Origin: Phytohabitans sp036906915
GTDB lineage: Bacteria; Actinomycetota; Actinomycetes; Mycobacteriales; Micromonosporaceae
Direction: 5' to 3'
Assembly: GCF_036906915.1 (NCBI RefSeq)
Contig: NZ_JBAKHX010000013.1
Location: forward strand, 62,001 to 126,000
DNA: 64,000 nucleotides
Part shown: positions 17,611 to 25,078 of the stretch, in pieces
How the letters are laid out: every line of letters starts with the position of its first letter
Position numbering within the stretch: position 1 is the stretch's first letter
Program-made: the position numbers and the translations under genes
Notes under the pieces: generated by a model
What the model was told of the DNA's origin: nothing
What the model saw: only the letters and a program-made list of their open reading frames with translations
Database searches by the model: none

Positions 17611-18270
17611 TCAGGCGGCCGCGTCCGCGAGGCCGCGGTAGAAGTGGACGCAGACCGTGGCGAGCCAGGCCCAGACGATCCCGACCGCCGCGACGAACGC
17701 CAACGTGGTCGGCCCGTGCGAGCCGCTGGCGATGCCCGCGAACCCGGCGAGGAAGGCCACCCCGGTGACCATAGAAAACCGGGCGAGTCCGCGCCGCCCT
17801 TCCCGCGAGAAGTGCCTGGCCAGCACAAAGCACGCCGCGATGAGGCACGCGAAGCCGACACCGCCGATGACGAAGTGCAGCGCGCCGTGCCAGCTGATCG
17901 GCGTCGTCTCGGGCGTACCGATCGGGAAACCCTGTGCCGGATCGGCGCGGAAGATTCCGGCACCGACGAGGCTGGCGCCATATGCGGCGATCAGCGCCGG
18001 CGCCAGTCGCCGACCCAGCGCGCGGCGCAGCCCGACGGCCGCCGCCACGGTCGCGAGGCCCGCGAGGATGAAGTTGACGATCTGAATCCAGCCCAGGTCG
18101 CCGTTGGCGAGGAGGCTCCACGCGTGCTTGCTGAGATCGAAACCGTCGCGCGTGAGCGCCTGCGCCAGCGAAACGCCCACGTACAGCGGGCCGGCGAGGA
18201 CGCCGTAGCCGAGCAGGGACCTGGTGATCCGGGCGGCCGAGGTGCACTGGGACGTGGCGTTCGTGGTCAT
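17611..18270 (-). CDS. DUF998-family membrane protein
   Basis: 219 residues with GAAGGAGA upstream of the ATG. Six hydrophobic helices, with the DUF998 hallmarks GPLYVGVSLAQALTRDGFDL, SLLANGDLGWIQIVNFILAG and GAGIFRADPAQGFP. It is the first gene of the DUF998-DGPF-sigma operon. DUF998 proteins are often next to ECF42 modules, so it may be the sensor or an effector of the regulon; this is inference from context. The promoter should lie in the 100 bp between it and the P450 remnant. Confidence 0.88.
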   Translation of the reverse strand: MTTNATSQCTSAARITRSLLGYGVLAGPLYVGVSLAQALTRDGFDLSKHAWSLLANGDLGWIQIVNFILAGLATVAAAVGLRRALGRRLAPALIAAYGASLVGAGIFRADPAQGFPIGTPETTPISWHGALHFVIGGVGFACLIAACFVLARHFSREGRRGLARFSMVTGVAFLAGFAGIASGSHGPTTLAFVAAVGIVWAWLATVCVHFYRGLADAAA

Positions 18271-18370
18271 CGCTGTCTCCTTCGTTCGAGGTCTCTACCT
18301 GGGCCTCGAACGAAACAGACGGATTCCGACGGCGCCCTTCAAGATTTTTTGTGGGCCCCGCGGTGGAGGG

Positions 18371-19226
18371 TCACCAGGCGACCGGGAGGCGGTGAACGCC
18401 GTAGACGGCCATGTCGGTGCGGAGCGGGACCTCCTCGGGCGGCACGGCCAGGCGGAGGTTGGGAAAGCGGCGCAGGAGCGCGGTGAACCCGATACGCATC
18501 TCGATCCGGGCGAGCTGCTGGCCCAGGCACTGGTGCACGCCGTGGCCGAAGGCCAGATGTCCGGGCATGGATCGGTTGACCGCCAACTGGTCCGGGTCGT
18601 CGAACCGGGCGGCGTCGCGGTTCGCTCGTTTACCGCCACCACAACGGTCTCGCCCGCCGCGACCCGCTCGCCCGCGAGATCGACGTCCTCCAGCGCGGTC
18701 CGGGTCAGTCCGACATGGATGATCGACAGATAGCGCAGCAACTCCTCGACCGCGTTGTCGACCAGCGCGGGATCGGCGCGCAGTGCGGCGAGCTGGTCCG
18801 GACTGCGTAGCAGGGCACAGGCGCCGAGCGCGAGCATGTTGGCGGTGGCCTCGTGGCCCGCGATCAGCAGCAGCATCGCATCCCGGTCAGCTCCTCCTCG
18901 GTCAGCTCCGGGTGCTCCGCCAGCGCGCTCAGCAGGTCGTCCGTCGGCGCGACCCGCTTGGAGCGCACGATGCCGTACAGGAACTAGCGCACCAGGTCGG
19001 CCGGTGGGCCCTGCCGGGCCATCGCGTCGAGGTGCTCCTCGACGATTGCCTCGATTCGCGGCGTCAGCGCGGTCATCCGGCGCATGCTGAAGTGCTTGGT
19101 CAACAGCCGCCGGTAGCGGGTGTGCTCCGGCGCGTCCATGCGGACGAACCAGCCCGGCCGCGCGGGTCCGGGCTGGCCGGGCAGGAGCGGCCTGTCGGAT
19201 TTCAAGCTGGCACGACGTTCAGACAT
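18371..19226 (-). pseudogene. Cytochrome P450, multiply disrupted
   Basis: Three pieces in different frames join into a P450. 19226-18984 carries VRMDAPEHTRYRRLLTKHFS (B'/C helix region) and ends in an in-frame TAG. The frame continues to DDLLSALAEHPELTEEEL, then a one-base loss near 18886 shifts into the I-helix LLLIAGHEATANM. A second shift near 18628 (after VVVAVN) is needed to reach NRDAARFDDPDQLAVN and the heme loop FGHGVHQCLGQ with the Cys ligand. The first 60-70 residues and about 70 residues after LVR are missing. Many lesions make it certain to be inactive. Confidence 0.88.
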
Positions 19227-19282
19227 GGGAGAGCACCATCAGGGCGCATGCTCTACCTATGGAGAAAACCTGAATACGTCCC

Positions 19283-19843
19283 GTAGACCCGGACGGTGTC
19301 GGATACGCCTCTGACCTCGAACGGCTGGCCCGAGCCGCCGCGGAGGGCGCGCCGGGCGCGCTGGACGAACTGCTGGTCACGGCCCGTCCGGAGGTGTTGC
19401 GGGTGTGTGCGCGTTTCCTTCCCAACCGCCAGGACGCGGAAGAGGCGTGTCAGGACGCGCTGCTGGCGTTGGCCCGGGGGATAGGCGGGTTTGAGGGTCG
19501 GGCCGCGTTCCGCACGTGGATGCACCGGATCGCGGCCAACCGCGCACGCTCGACCTACCAGGTGTTACGGCGTCGATTCGCCACCGAGGTGGGGGAGGTG
19601 TCGCCGGATCGGGCGGATCCTCAGCGGACCAGCGTGATCGCGGGTACCCGACTGGATCTGCTCGACGCGCTCGACCACATCGGACCGCACCTGGCGGAGC
19701 CGGTGACCTTGCGCGACATCGTTGGCCTGAGCTACCGGGAGATCGCCGCCCTCCTGGACGTACCCGAGGGGACGGTGAAGTCACGTATCCACGAGGGCAG
19801 GCGCCGGCTCAGAGAGCGGCTGAACGGCGGCATGCTGAGCTGA
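19283..19843 (+). CDS. ECF RNA polymerase sigma factor lacking a usual start codon
   Basis: The coding frame is open from 19274 and reads DLERLARAAAEGAPGALDEL, then region 2 (FLPNRQDAEEACQDALLALA) and region 4 (GLSYREIAALLDVPEGTVKS). It is a compact ECF sigma with no extension. There is no ATG, GTG or TTG before 19394, and a GTG start there would remove the first helix of region 2. The homologous N-terminus seems to begin near a GTA (19283), where other family members would have ATG or GTG. Either a rare start is used or the start was lost by mutation. It overlaps the lipoprotein gene by 4 bp. Confidence 0.72.
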   Translation, partial: VDPDGVGYASDLERLARAAAEGAPGALDELLVTARPEVLRVCARFLPNRQDAEEACQDALLALARGIGGFEGRAAFRTWMHRIAANRARSTYQVLRRRFATEVGEVSPDRADPQRTSVIAGTRLDLLDALDHIGPHLAEPVTLRDIVGLSYREIAALLDVPEGTVKSRIHEGRRRLRERLNGGMLS

Positions 19844-20373
19844 GAGGCCCGCTCGCCATCGCGGTCGCCGTCGCCTTGGTCGCCGGTTGTGGTCCCGAGA
19901 GGCTTTCGTCGCTGCCGGTCCAGGCACCCGTCGGGCAGGTCACCGCCACGCCCGGCGGCACGCCCGTTGCCAGCTCCAGCGGCACGGCCGTCACCAGCCC
20001 CAGCGGCCCGGCGGTCGCCCGGCCCGGCCGCCCGCCGGCACCGCCACGTCGTTCGCCACCGGTGACCACGGGGACGGCCGAGCCGACGCAGGGCGGGTCC
20101 GCCACGCCGACTTGTCGGGGTGCTGTCCGGCACGATGTCGACCTGAGCAGCAACGAGGTGGGCCCGGACAGGTGGATGTGCTTCCATACCGGCGGCGTCC
20201 TGCGGCTTCAGGGAATCGGTCCCGGCCTCGTCAAGGCTGAACCGCCGGAGCTCGTCGACGTGAACTACGCGGCCGCCGTGCACGACATCGCCTTCCTGCA
20301 CCCGGGCACCGTCACGGTGACCATCACGCGTGACGAGCGGATCGACGAGATCACGGTCGTGGTGAGGGCCTAA
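19840..20373 (+). CDS. Lipoprotein with one copy of a Cys-paired repeat domain
   Basis: About 177 residues if translation starts at the CTG (19840) that overlaps the sigma stop as CTGA; no ATG/GTG/TTG is available. Residues 1-17 form a lipoprotein signal ending LVAGC. A Ser/Thr/Pro-rich linker (about 25-90) leads to one domain (91-177) with ending VVVRA. The domain matches both repeats of the protein at 21910 (TCRGAV, GPDRW, GGVLRLQGIGPGL, HPGTVTVTI), but keeps only the first two of four Cys (Cys92, Cys114). Outer-face location is expected. Its 3' end overlaps the convergent kinase gene by 4 bp. The domain is not one I can name. Confidence 0.7.
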   Translation: MRGPLAIAVAVALVAGCGPERLSSLPVQAPVGQVTATPGGTPVASSSGTAVTSPSGPAVARPGRPPAPPRRSPPVTTGTAEPTQGGSATPTCRGAVRHDVDLSSNEVGPDRWMCFHTGGVLRLQGIGPGLVKAEPPELVDVNYAAAVHDIAFLHPGTVTVTITRDERIDEITVVVRA

Positions 20374-21776
20374 TCTCGCACCAGAACCCCGGCCAGTAGC
20401 TCGTCGACGAACTCCGGTCCGCTTCCGGCTGGCGGCGCGATCTGCACGTACACCAGGCCCGTCTCCGTTGCGCCGGCCGTCTCGACGACCACCGTCTTCT
20501 CGCCGTCGGGACAGGAGGCGTAGCGCGCCACCGTCCATTCGATGCCCGCCTGGCGAGTCGTTCGCGTCGGCTCGGCCGTGCATCCGTCGTGTAGCCGGCC
20601 CGCGAGGAACTCCGCCGGTGTGGAACGCGTGCCCAGCCCTTGGGTGAGCAGAACGAACATCCCCGGCACCGCCGGATCGGACTGCCACCCGCCAAAGTCT
20701 GGCGTTGCCACCAGCGCTGCCGGCGCTTCGCGGTCGGGCTCCGGCAGACCCGCCCACACGGCCTGCCTGGCGTGCCAGCCGTCGGGGAGCGCCACCGTGA
20801 GCTGGCCGGTCCGGTCGGTGACGCTGCCGGGCACGGCTCGCATCCGGCCGCCCGTCGACGCGGATGCCACTGCCGCCGACACGACCGCCAGGACAAGCAC
20901 AAGAGCGGCCGCGAACCGGCGCAGCCGGCCGGTGCTGGCCCTGCGCGTCCGGGTGGCCTCGAAGGCCTCGTATCCGGCCGGCCCACCGACGGCCCGGTCA
21001 AGGGCGGCGGCGAACGCCGCCCCGTCCGGATAGCGGTCCGCGGGCCGCTGCGCGGTCGCGGTCCGTAGCACGGTCGCGACCGTTGGGGGTACGCCGTCGC
21101 GCAGTTTGGCCTGCCCCTTGGCGCGCTCGTCGGCGGTGCCGAGCAGCTTGATCCCCAGCCGGCCCAGGCCGTACACGTCGGCGCGCGCGTTGACCACGGC
21201 GGCCGGGTCGTCCTGTTCGGGCGCCATGTAGCCCGGCGTGCCGGCGCGGGCGGTGAGGCCGGAGGCGGCGGCGAGGGCCTTGGCCAGGCCCAGATCGGCG
21301 ATGACGACGAGGTCGGCGAGCCCGGCCGATGCAGCGATCGCCGGTCGTGACCGGAACAGTACGTTGCCGGGGGTCAGGTCGCGGTGCACGATCCCGTGGT
21401 CGTGCAGGACGGCGACGCCCGCGGCGATCTCTCGCAGCAGCCGCAGGCTGGGCCCGATCGGCATCGGTCCGGCGGTGAGCCGATCGCGGAGGCTTCCACC
21501 GTCGGCCCACGCCATCACCAGGTACGGCCGCCCGTCGTCGAGGGCGCCGAGCGAGTACACCCGCACGATCCGCTCGTGGTCCAGCTTCCACAGCATTCGT
21601 GCCTCGTCGAGGAACCGCTCGCGGACCCTGAGGTCGTGACTCCAGTTGTCGGCCAGCACCTTGATCGCCACGCGTGCGCCAAGCGACGGCTCGTGACCCA
21701 GCCAGACTGTCGCGAACGAACCGATGCCGAGTAACCGCTCGACCCGGTATGAGCCGATCTTGTCGGGCGAGGTCAC
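20370..21776 (-). CDS. Membrane Ser/Thr protein kinase (Hanks type) with altered catalytic motifs
   Basis: 468 residues from a GTG at 21776; the frame extends upstream but overlaps the divergent lipoprotein start. Kinase domain: Gly loop LGIGSFATVW, Lys39 in VAIKVL, Glu58, catalytic loop HRDLTPGN (Asp133), metal motif DLG (161-163) and GTPGYMAPEQ. The loop has Thr instead of the usual Lys after HRDL, and DLG replaces DFG. A membrane helix (about 288-307) is followed by a 160-residue outer domain with two Cys and no PASTA repeats. The two flanking lipoproteins on the other strand share a domain, so they may be the sensor partners. Confidence 0.88.
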   Translation of the reverse strand: MTSPDKIGSYRVERLLGIGSFATVWLGHEPSLGARVAIKVLADNWSHDLRVRERFLDEARMLWKLDHERIVRVYSLGALDDGRPYLVMAWADGGSLRDRLTAGPMPIGPSLRLLREIAAGVAVLHDHGIVHRDLTPGNVLFRSRPAIAASAGLADLVVIADLGLAKALAAASGLTARAGTPGYMAPEQDDPAAVVNARADVYGLGRLGIKLLGTADERAKGQAKLRDGVPPTVATVLRTATAQRPADRYPDGAAFAAALDRAVGGPAGYEAFEATRTRRASTGRLRRFAAALVLVLAVVSAAVASASTGGRMRAVPGSVTDRTGQLTVALPDGWHARQAVWAGLPEPDREAPAALVATPDFGGWQSDPAVPGMFVLLTQGLGTRSTPAEFLAGRLHDGCTAEPTRTTRQAGIEWTVARYASCPDGEKTVVVETAGATETGLVYVQIAPPAGSGPEFVDELLAGVLVRD

Positions 21777-21909
21777 GAGATTACCGAACCGCGTCGCGGA
21801 CCCGCTGACGTACGGATCGTCACCACTTGATGATAGGCGCCGTCGCGAACCAAAGCCCTCGCCGCGGAGACGAACAAAGTGAAGGCCAATCGAAAAGGAG
21901 TTTCTGATC
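21777..21909. promoter_or_regulatory. Divergent promoter region of kinase and lipoprotein
   Basis: The 133-bp gap between two divergent starts must hold the promoters of both genes. The lipoprotein has AAAAGGAG near 21893-21900; the kinase side has no clear ribosome site. No dyad stands out. Confidence 0.5.
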
Positions 21910-22680
21910 ATGCGTATCGCTCACCTGCGTCGCTTCCCGGCGCTCGCCGCGTTGGGGCTGGCCGCTATGGCCGCGGCGGCCTGTGGTTCCAACCCGGTAC
22001 AGGCACTGCCCGTCCAGACGCCCAGCGCCAGCCCGAGCGCGACCCCAAGCAGTACACCAAGTGCCACGGCGCCCGCCGGCCCGACTACGAAGCCAGCCAA
22101 TAGCCCCAAACCGGGTCCCATCAACACCGGTCACAGCCCGCCCTGTCTGGGAGCGGTCGAATACCGGATCAACGTCTCCGACACCGGGCCCTGGCCGCAA
22201 CTGTGTATCGCGGTCGGTGGCGTACTGCGGATCGCGAACCTCGGCCCCGAGGGTTTCTCGCAGAGCACGCCGGACAAGGCCGAATGCGAGTACGAAGGGG
22301 GCGTCCGGATGTGTCGACTGGTTGAGCCGGGAACGGCCCGGTTCACGATCGACAATGGACATCAGGTCCGCACGCTCACCGTCGTGGTGGCCAAGAGCTC
22401 GTCTCGGTCCTCGCCCGCCTGCTTCCAGTCGGGTCAGACGCACACCATCGACGCCTCCGAGGCGGGACCGTCCTGGTGGGCCGTCTGCATGAGGCTCGGT
22501 GCGGTTCTGCGGGTGGAGAATCTCGGCCCCGGGCTGCGGACGGTCACCCCGTCCAACGCGGTTTCCTGCCAGTACGCGGCCGGCGTCCACCAATGCCGGA
22601 TCGTCAAAACCGGGACGTTCAAGGTCGTTACCGATGGCTCCGGGGGCGTCCGTTCCCTCACCGTGGTCGCGATCAGGTAG
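21910..22680 (+). CDS. Lipoprotein with two copies of a Cys-paired repeat domain
   Basis: 256 residues with AAAAGGAG upstream. A lipoprotein signal ends MAAAAC (Cys25), followed by a Ser/Thr/Pro linker to about residue 75. Two homologous domains follow, about 78-162 and 169-256. Each has four Cys with near-identical spacing: 79, 99, 126, 135 and 171, 193, 220, 229. Shared signatures are GGVLRIANLGP / GAVLRVENLGP and PGTARFTI / TGTFKVVT, closing with LTVVVAK / LTVVAIR. It is a paralogue of the lipoprotein at 19840. An extracytoplasmic binding or sensing role beside the kinases is inferred; no named family was recognised. Confidence 0.8.
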   Translation: MRIAHLRRFPALAALGLAAMAAAACGSNPVQALPVQTPSASPSATPSSTPSATAPAGPTTKPANSPKPGPINTGHSPPCLGAVEYRINVSDTGPWPQLCIAVGGVLRIANLGPEGFSQSTPDKAECEYEGGVRMCRLVEPGTARFTIDNGHQVRTLTVVVAKSSSRSSPACFQSGQTHTIDASEAGPSWWAVCMRLGAVLRVENLGPGLRTVTPSNAVSCQYAAGVHQCRIVKTGTFKVVTDGSGGVRSLTVVAIR

Positions 22681-22783
22681 CTTGAGCAGCAACGTCAATG
22701 GCCGCGAAGCGAGACCTCGCTTCGCGGCTGAGACGTATCATGAAGGCCACCGCTCGTATGTCGAGCGAATCGAGGTCAGCCAT

Positions 22784-23431
22784 ATGATCTGGACCAGGCT
22801 AAGGAAATACCGCTCGACTCACCGAGTTGCTGTCGTTGACCATCTGCAGTTTCCCGCCAGAGTGCGCCAGCGTCTCATGAACCAGCACAATCTAGGCGCC
22901 GACGATATTCGTCTGGTTGAAAACGCGACCCGGCAATGGTTCCGGCTCGTTGCCCGCCATCCCAGGGCGACCCTTTCGATGCCATCCGTGGTCGTAGACG
23001 ATCTGTGGCAGGAGCTGGCGCTGGACGTACGCGACTACGCCGCCTTCTGCGAGGCCGCGTTCGGGCGCCCTCTGGACCGCTCGTCGAGGCATACGACCGC
23101 TGCTGGCACCCTGGCAACGCTCAGCTACGCCCGGCGGGACGAAGGCTGCGGCCCAACAGCCCTGCCGTTGCTCTTCCGGGTGGATCAAGACCTTCGCATC
23201 CAAGGCGGCCACCGCTACCTGGTCGACTGCGGCGGCCGCGGCGAATGCTTCCAGCCTCGCGGCATGATCTGCCTGCAACATGTCGGCGGGCCGGGTAAAC
23301 CCCTCAGACTTGGCGGCATCCGCGGTGATTTATCCGTCCACGACGGCCGCTACGGCTACGCCCGCGGCGCCTTCGGAGGCGAAAGCGGCGCGGGCCACGG
23401 CGGCGACGGGGGCGACGGCGGCGGCAACTGA
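22784..23431 (+). CDS. Glycine-rich-domain-containing-protein-like (GRDP-like) protein
   Basis: 215 residues from the ATG with GAGG eight bases upstream. The central block VVVDDLWQELALDVRDYAAF-CEAAFGRPL resembles the GRDP-like family motif (VDxxWHxHxLxTxxYxxFCxxxFGR) first known from plants, though the His residues of that motif are replaced here by Gln and Leu. The last 35 residues are rich in Gly (RGAFGGESGAGHGGDGGD), in line with the family name. No signal peptide or membrane helix. It lies between a lipoprotein and a kinase, 30 bp before the latter. Function unknown. Confidence 0.65.
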   Translation: MIWTRLRKYRSTHRVAVVDHLQFPARVRQRLMNQHNLGADDIRLVENATRQWFRLVARHPRATLSMPSVVVDDLWQELALDVRDYAAFCEAAFGRPLDRSSRHTTAAGTLATLSYARRDEGCGPTALPLLFRVDQDLRIQGGHRYLVDCGGRGECFQPRGMICLQHVGGPGKPLRLGGIRGDLSVHDGRYGYARGAFGGESGAGHGGDGGDGGGN

Positions 23432-23449
23432 CGGTGCTCGCGTGGCGGG

Positions 23450-23455
23450 TAGCGT
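23450..23455 (+). promoter_or_regulatory. Leaderless-type -10 hexamer of the SapA-like kinase
   Basis: TAGCGT, exactly six bases before the GTG at 23462. Confidence 0.6.
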
Positions 23456-23461
23456 GGTCGG

Positions 23462-25078
23462 GTGCTTGCTCCGGGAGTTGTGCTCAGCAACCGCTACCAG
23501 CTGGAAGAACGCATCGCCACAGGCGGCATGGGAGACGTCTGGCGCGGCACCGACGTCCTGCTCCGGCGTAGCGTCGCGGTCAAGGTGCTGTTGCCGGCTC
23601 TGGTGTCCGACTCGGAGTTCATCACCCGGTTCCGGGCCGAGGCGAGGCTCGTGGCCAGCCTGCGCCATGCCGGCATCGTGCAGGTGCACGACTACGGCGA
23701 GCAGGCGGTGGTCGGCGACAGCCGACTCGACTACCTCGTCATGGAGTACGTCGAAGGCACGTCGCTGTCGGCCTGGATAAGGACGGCAGGGCGGCTCGGC
23801 GTGGCGGAGACCACATCGGTCGTGGCACAAGCCGCGGAAGCATTGCAGGTCGCGCACGAGGCAGGAATCGTCCACCGCGACGTCAAGCCGAGCAATCTCC
23901 TGGTCCGGCCGGACGGCACCGTCGTCCTGGTCGACTTCGGGGTCGCCCGGTCCGCCGACCTGACCAGCGTTACCCGCCCGAACGTCATCCTGGGCTCGGC
24001 GCACTACATGTCACCCGAGCAGGCTTCCGGCCAGTTCGTCTCGCCCGCGACCGACATCTACGCGCTTGGCGTGGTCGCCTACTACTGCCTGGCCGGGCGG
24101 CCGCCGTTCACCGGTGACAACCCGCTACAGGTCGTGCTCCAGCGCGTACAGGGCGAGGTGCCGGCCCTGCCGGCGGACGTCCCGGCGCCGGTCGCGGCGG
24201 TGGTTACGCGCGCACTGGCAACTGACCCTGCCGACCGTTATCCGAGCGCCGCCGAATTCGCAGCGGCCATCCGAGCCGCACAGGACGCCACCTCCGTCGT
24301 TGCCCTGTCGCCTCCGGCGGATACCGGCGATGCCGCCACTTCGGTCGTCCCGCTTCCCCCCGTCGACCCGTTCGCCCAACTCCGCCCGGGCCCGTCGGTC
24401 GCGGAGCAGCCGACGGAGGTCCGGCCTGTAAGCGGCGGTAACCGCCGGCGAAACCTCACGCTTGCCGGGGTGGCGGGGGCAACCGTACTCGCGCTGATCG
24501 CGGTGCTAGCCGTCACGGCGTTCCGCCCAGATCCGGGCCAGCGGCAGGCGTCGGGGCCCACTGCGGTGGAGGCTTCCGCCTCAGGTGCCGACCGCGGTGG
24601 GGAGCGGATCGGGCCGGCCACCGACGGGCCGGTCCAGCCGGCACGGCCGAGCGCCTCGCGCACCACGGCGGCCCCGGCCGAGACCGGCACGCCGCCGCCT
24701 ACGAGGTCCAGCGGCCCGACACCAAAGCCATCGTCCACAGGTGGCTCGACGACCAACCCGTACACGCCGTCACAGGTCTGCGGCAGTGGATACGAGGTCA
24801 TCGACTCGGCGGCCCTTGGCCGGTTCGGCAAGGTGTATCTGCTCTACAACTCCAGCAACGGAAACAACTGCTCGGTGACCCTCAAGACCACCTCGGTCGG
24901 CGCCAAGACGAGCGTCTCGGCATACCTACAGCCGCAGGACGAGTCCCGGACCACCGACAAAGGCTCCTTCGAGTACTACGCCGGTCCGGTGCGAGTCAAA
25001 GCCGCCGGGGTCTGCATCGCCTGGGGTGGTTCGGCCGGCGGTGTCACCTACAACAGCCCGTTCGAGCACTGCGGCTAG
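23462..25078 (+). CDS. PknB-type Ser/Thr kinase with SapA-like extracellular domain
   Basis: 538 residues from a GTG six bases after TAGCGT (23450-23455): a probable leaderless start. The kinase domain is complete: TGGMGDVWRG, Lys41, HRDVKPSN (Asp140, Lys142), DFG (158-160), SAHYMSPEQ. One membrane helix spans about 332-353, then a Pro/Thr/Ser-rich stalk, then a roughly 100-residue outer domain from VCGSGYEVIDSAALGRFGKV to NSPFEHCG with four Cys. That domain resembles the spore-associated protein SapA family of Streptomyces. It replaces the PASTA sensor found in PknB. The 3' end overlaps the convergent TPR gene by 4 bp. Confidence 0.92.
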   Translation: MLAPGVVLSNRYQLEERIATGGMGDVWRGTDVLLRRSVAVKVLLPALVSDSEFITRFRAEARLVASLRHAGIVQVHDYGEQAVVGDSRLDYLVMEYVEGTSLSAWIRTAGRLGVAETTSVVAQAAEALQVAHEAGIVHRDVKPSNLLVRPDGTVVLVDFGVARSADLTSVTRPNVILGSAHYMSPEQASGQFVSPATDIYALGVVAYYCLAGRPPFTGDNPLQVVLQRVQGEVPALPADVPAPVAAVVTRALATDPADRYPSAAEFAAAIRAAQDATSVVALSPPADTGDAATSVVPLPPVDPFAQLRPGPSVAEQPTEVRPVSGGNRRRNLTLAGVAGATVLALIAVLAVTAFRPDPGQRQASGPTAVEASASGADRGGERIGPATDGPVQPARPSASRTTAAPAETGTPPPTRSSGPTPKPSSTGGSTTNPYTPSQVCGSGYEVIDSAALGRFGKVYLLYNSSNGNNCSVTLKTTSVGAKTSVSAYLQPQDESRTTDKGSFEYYAGPVRVKAAGVCIAWGGSAGGVTYNSPFEHCG

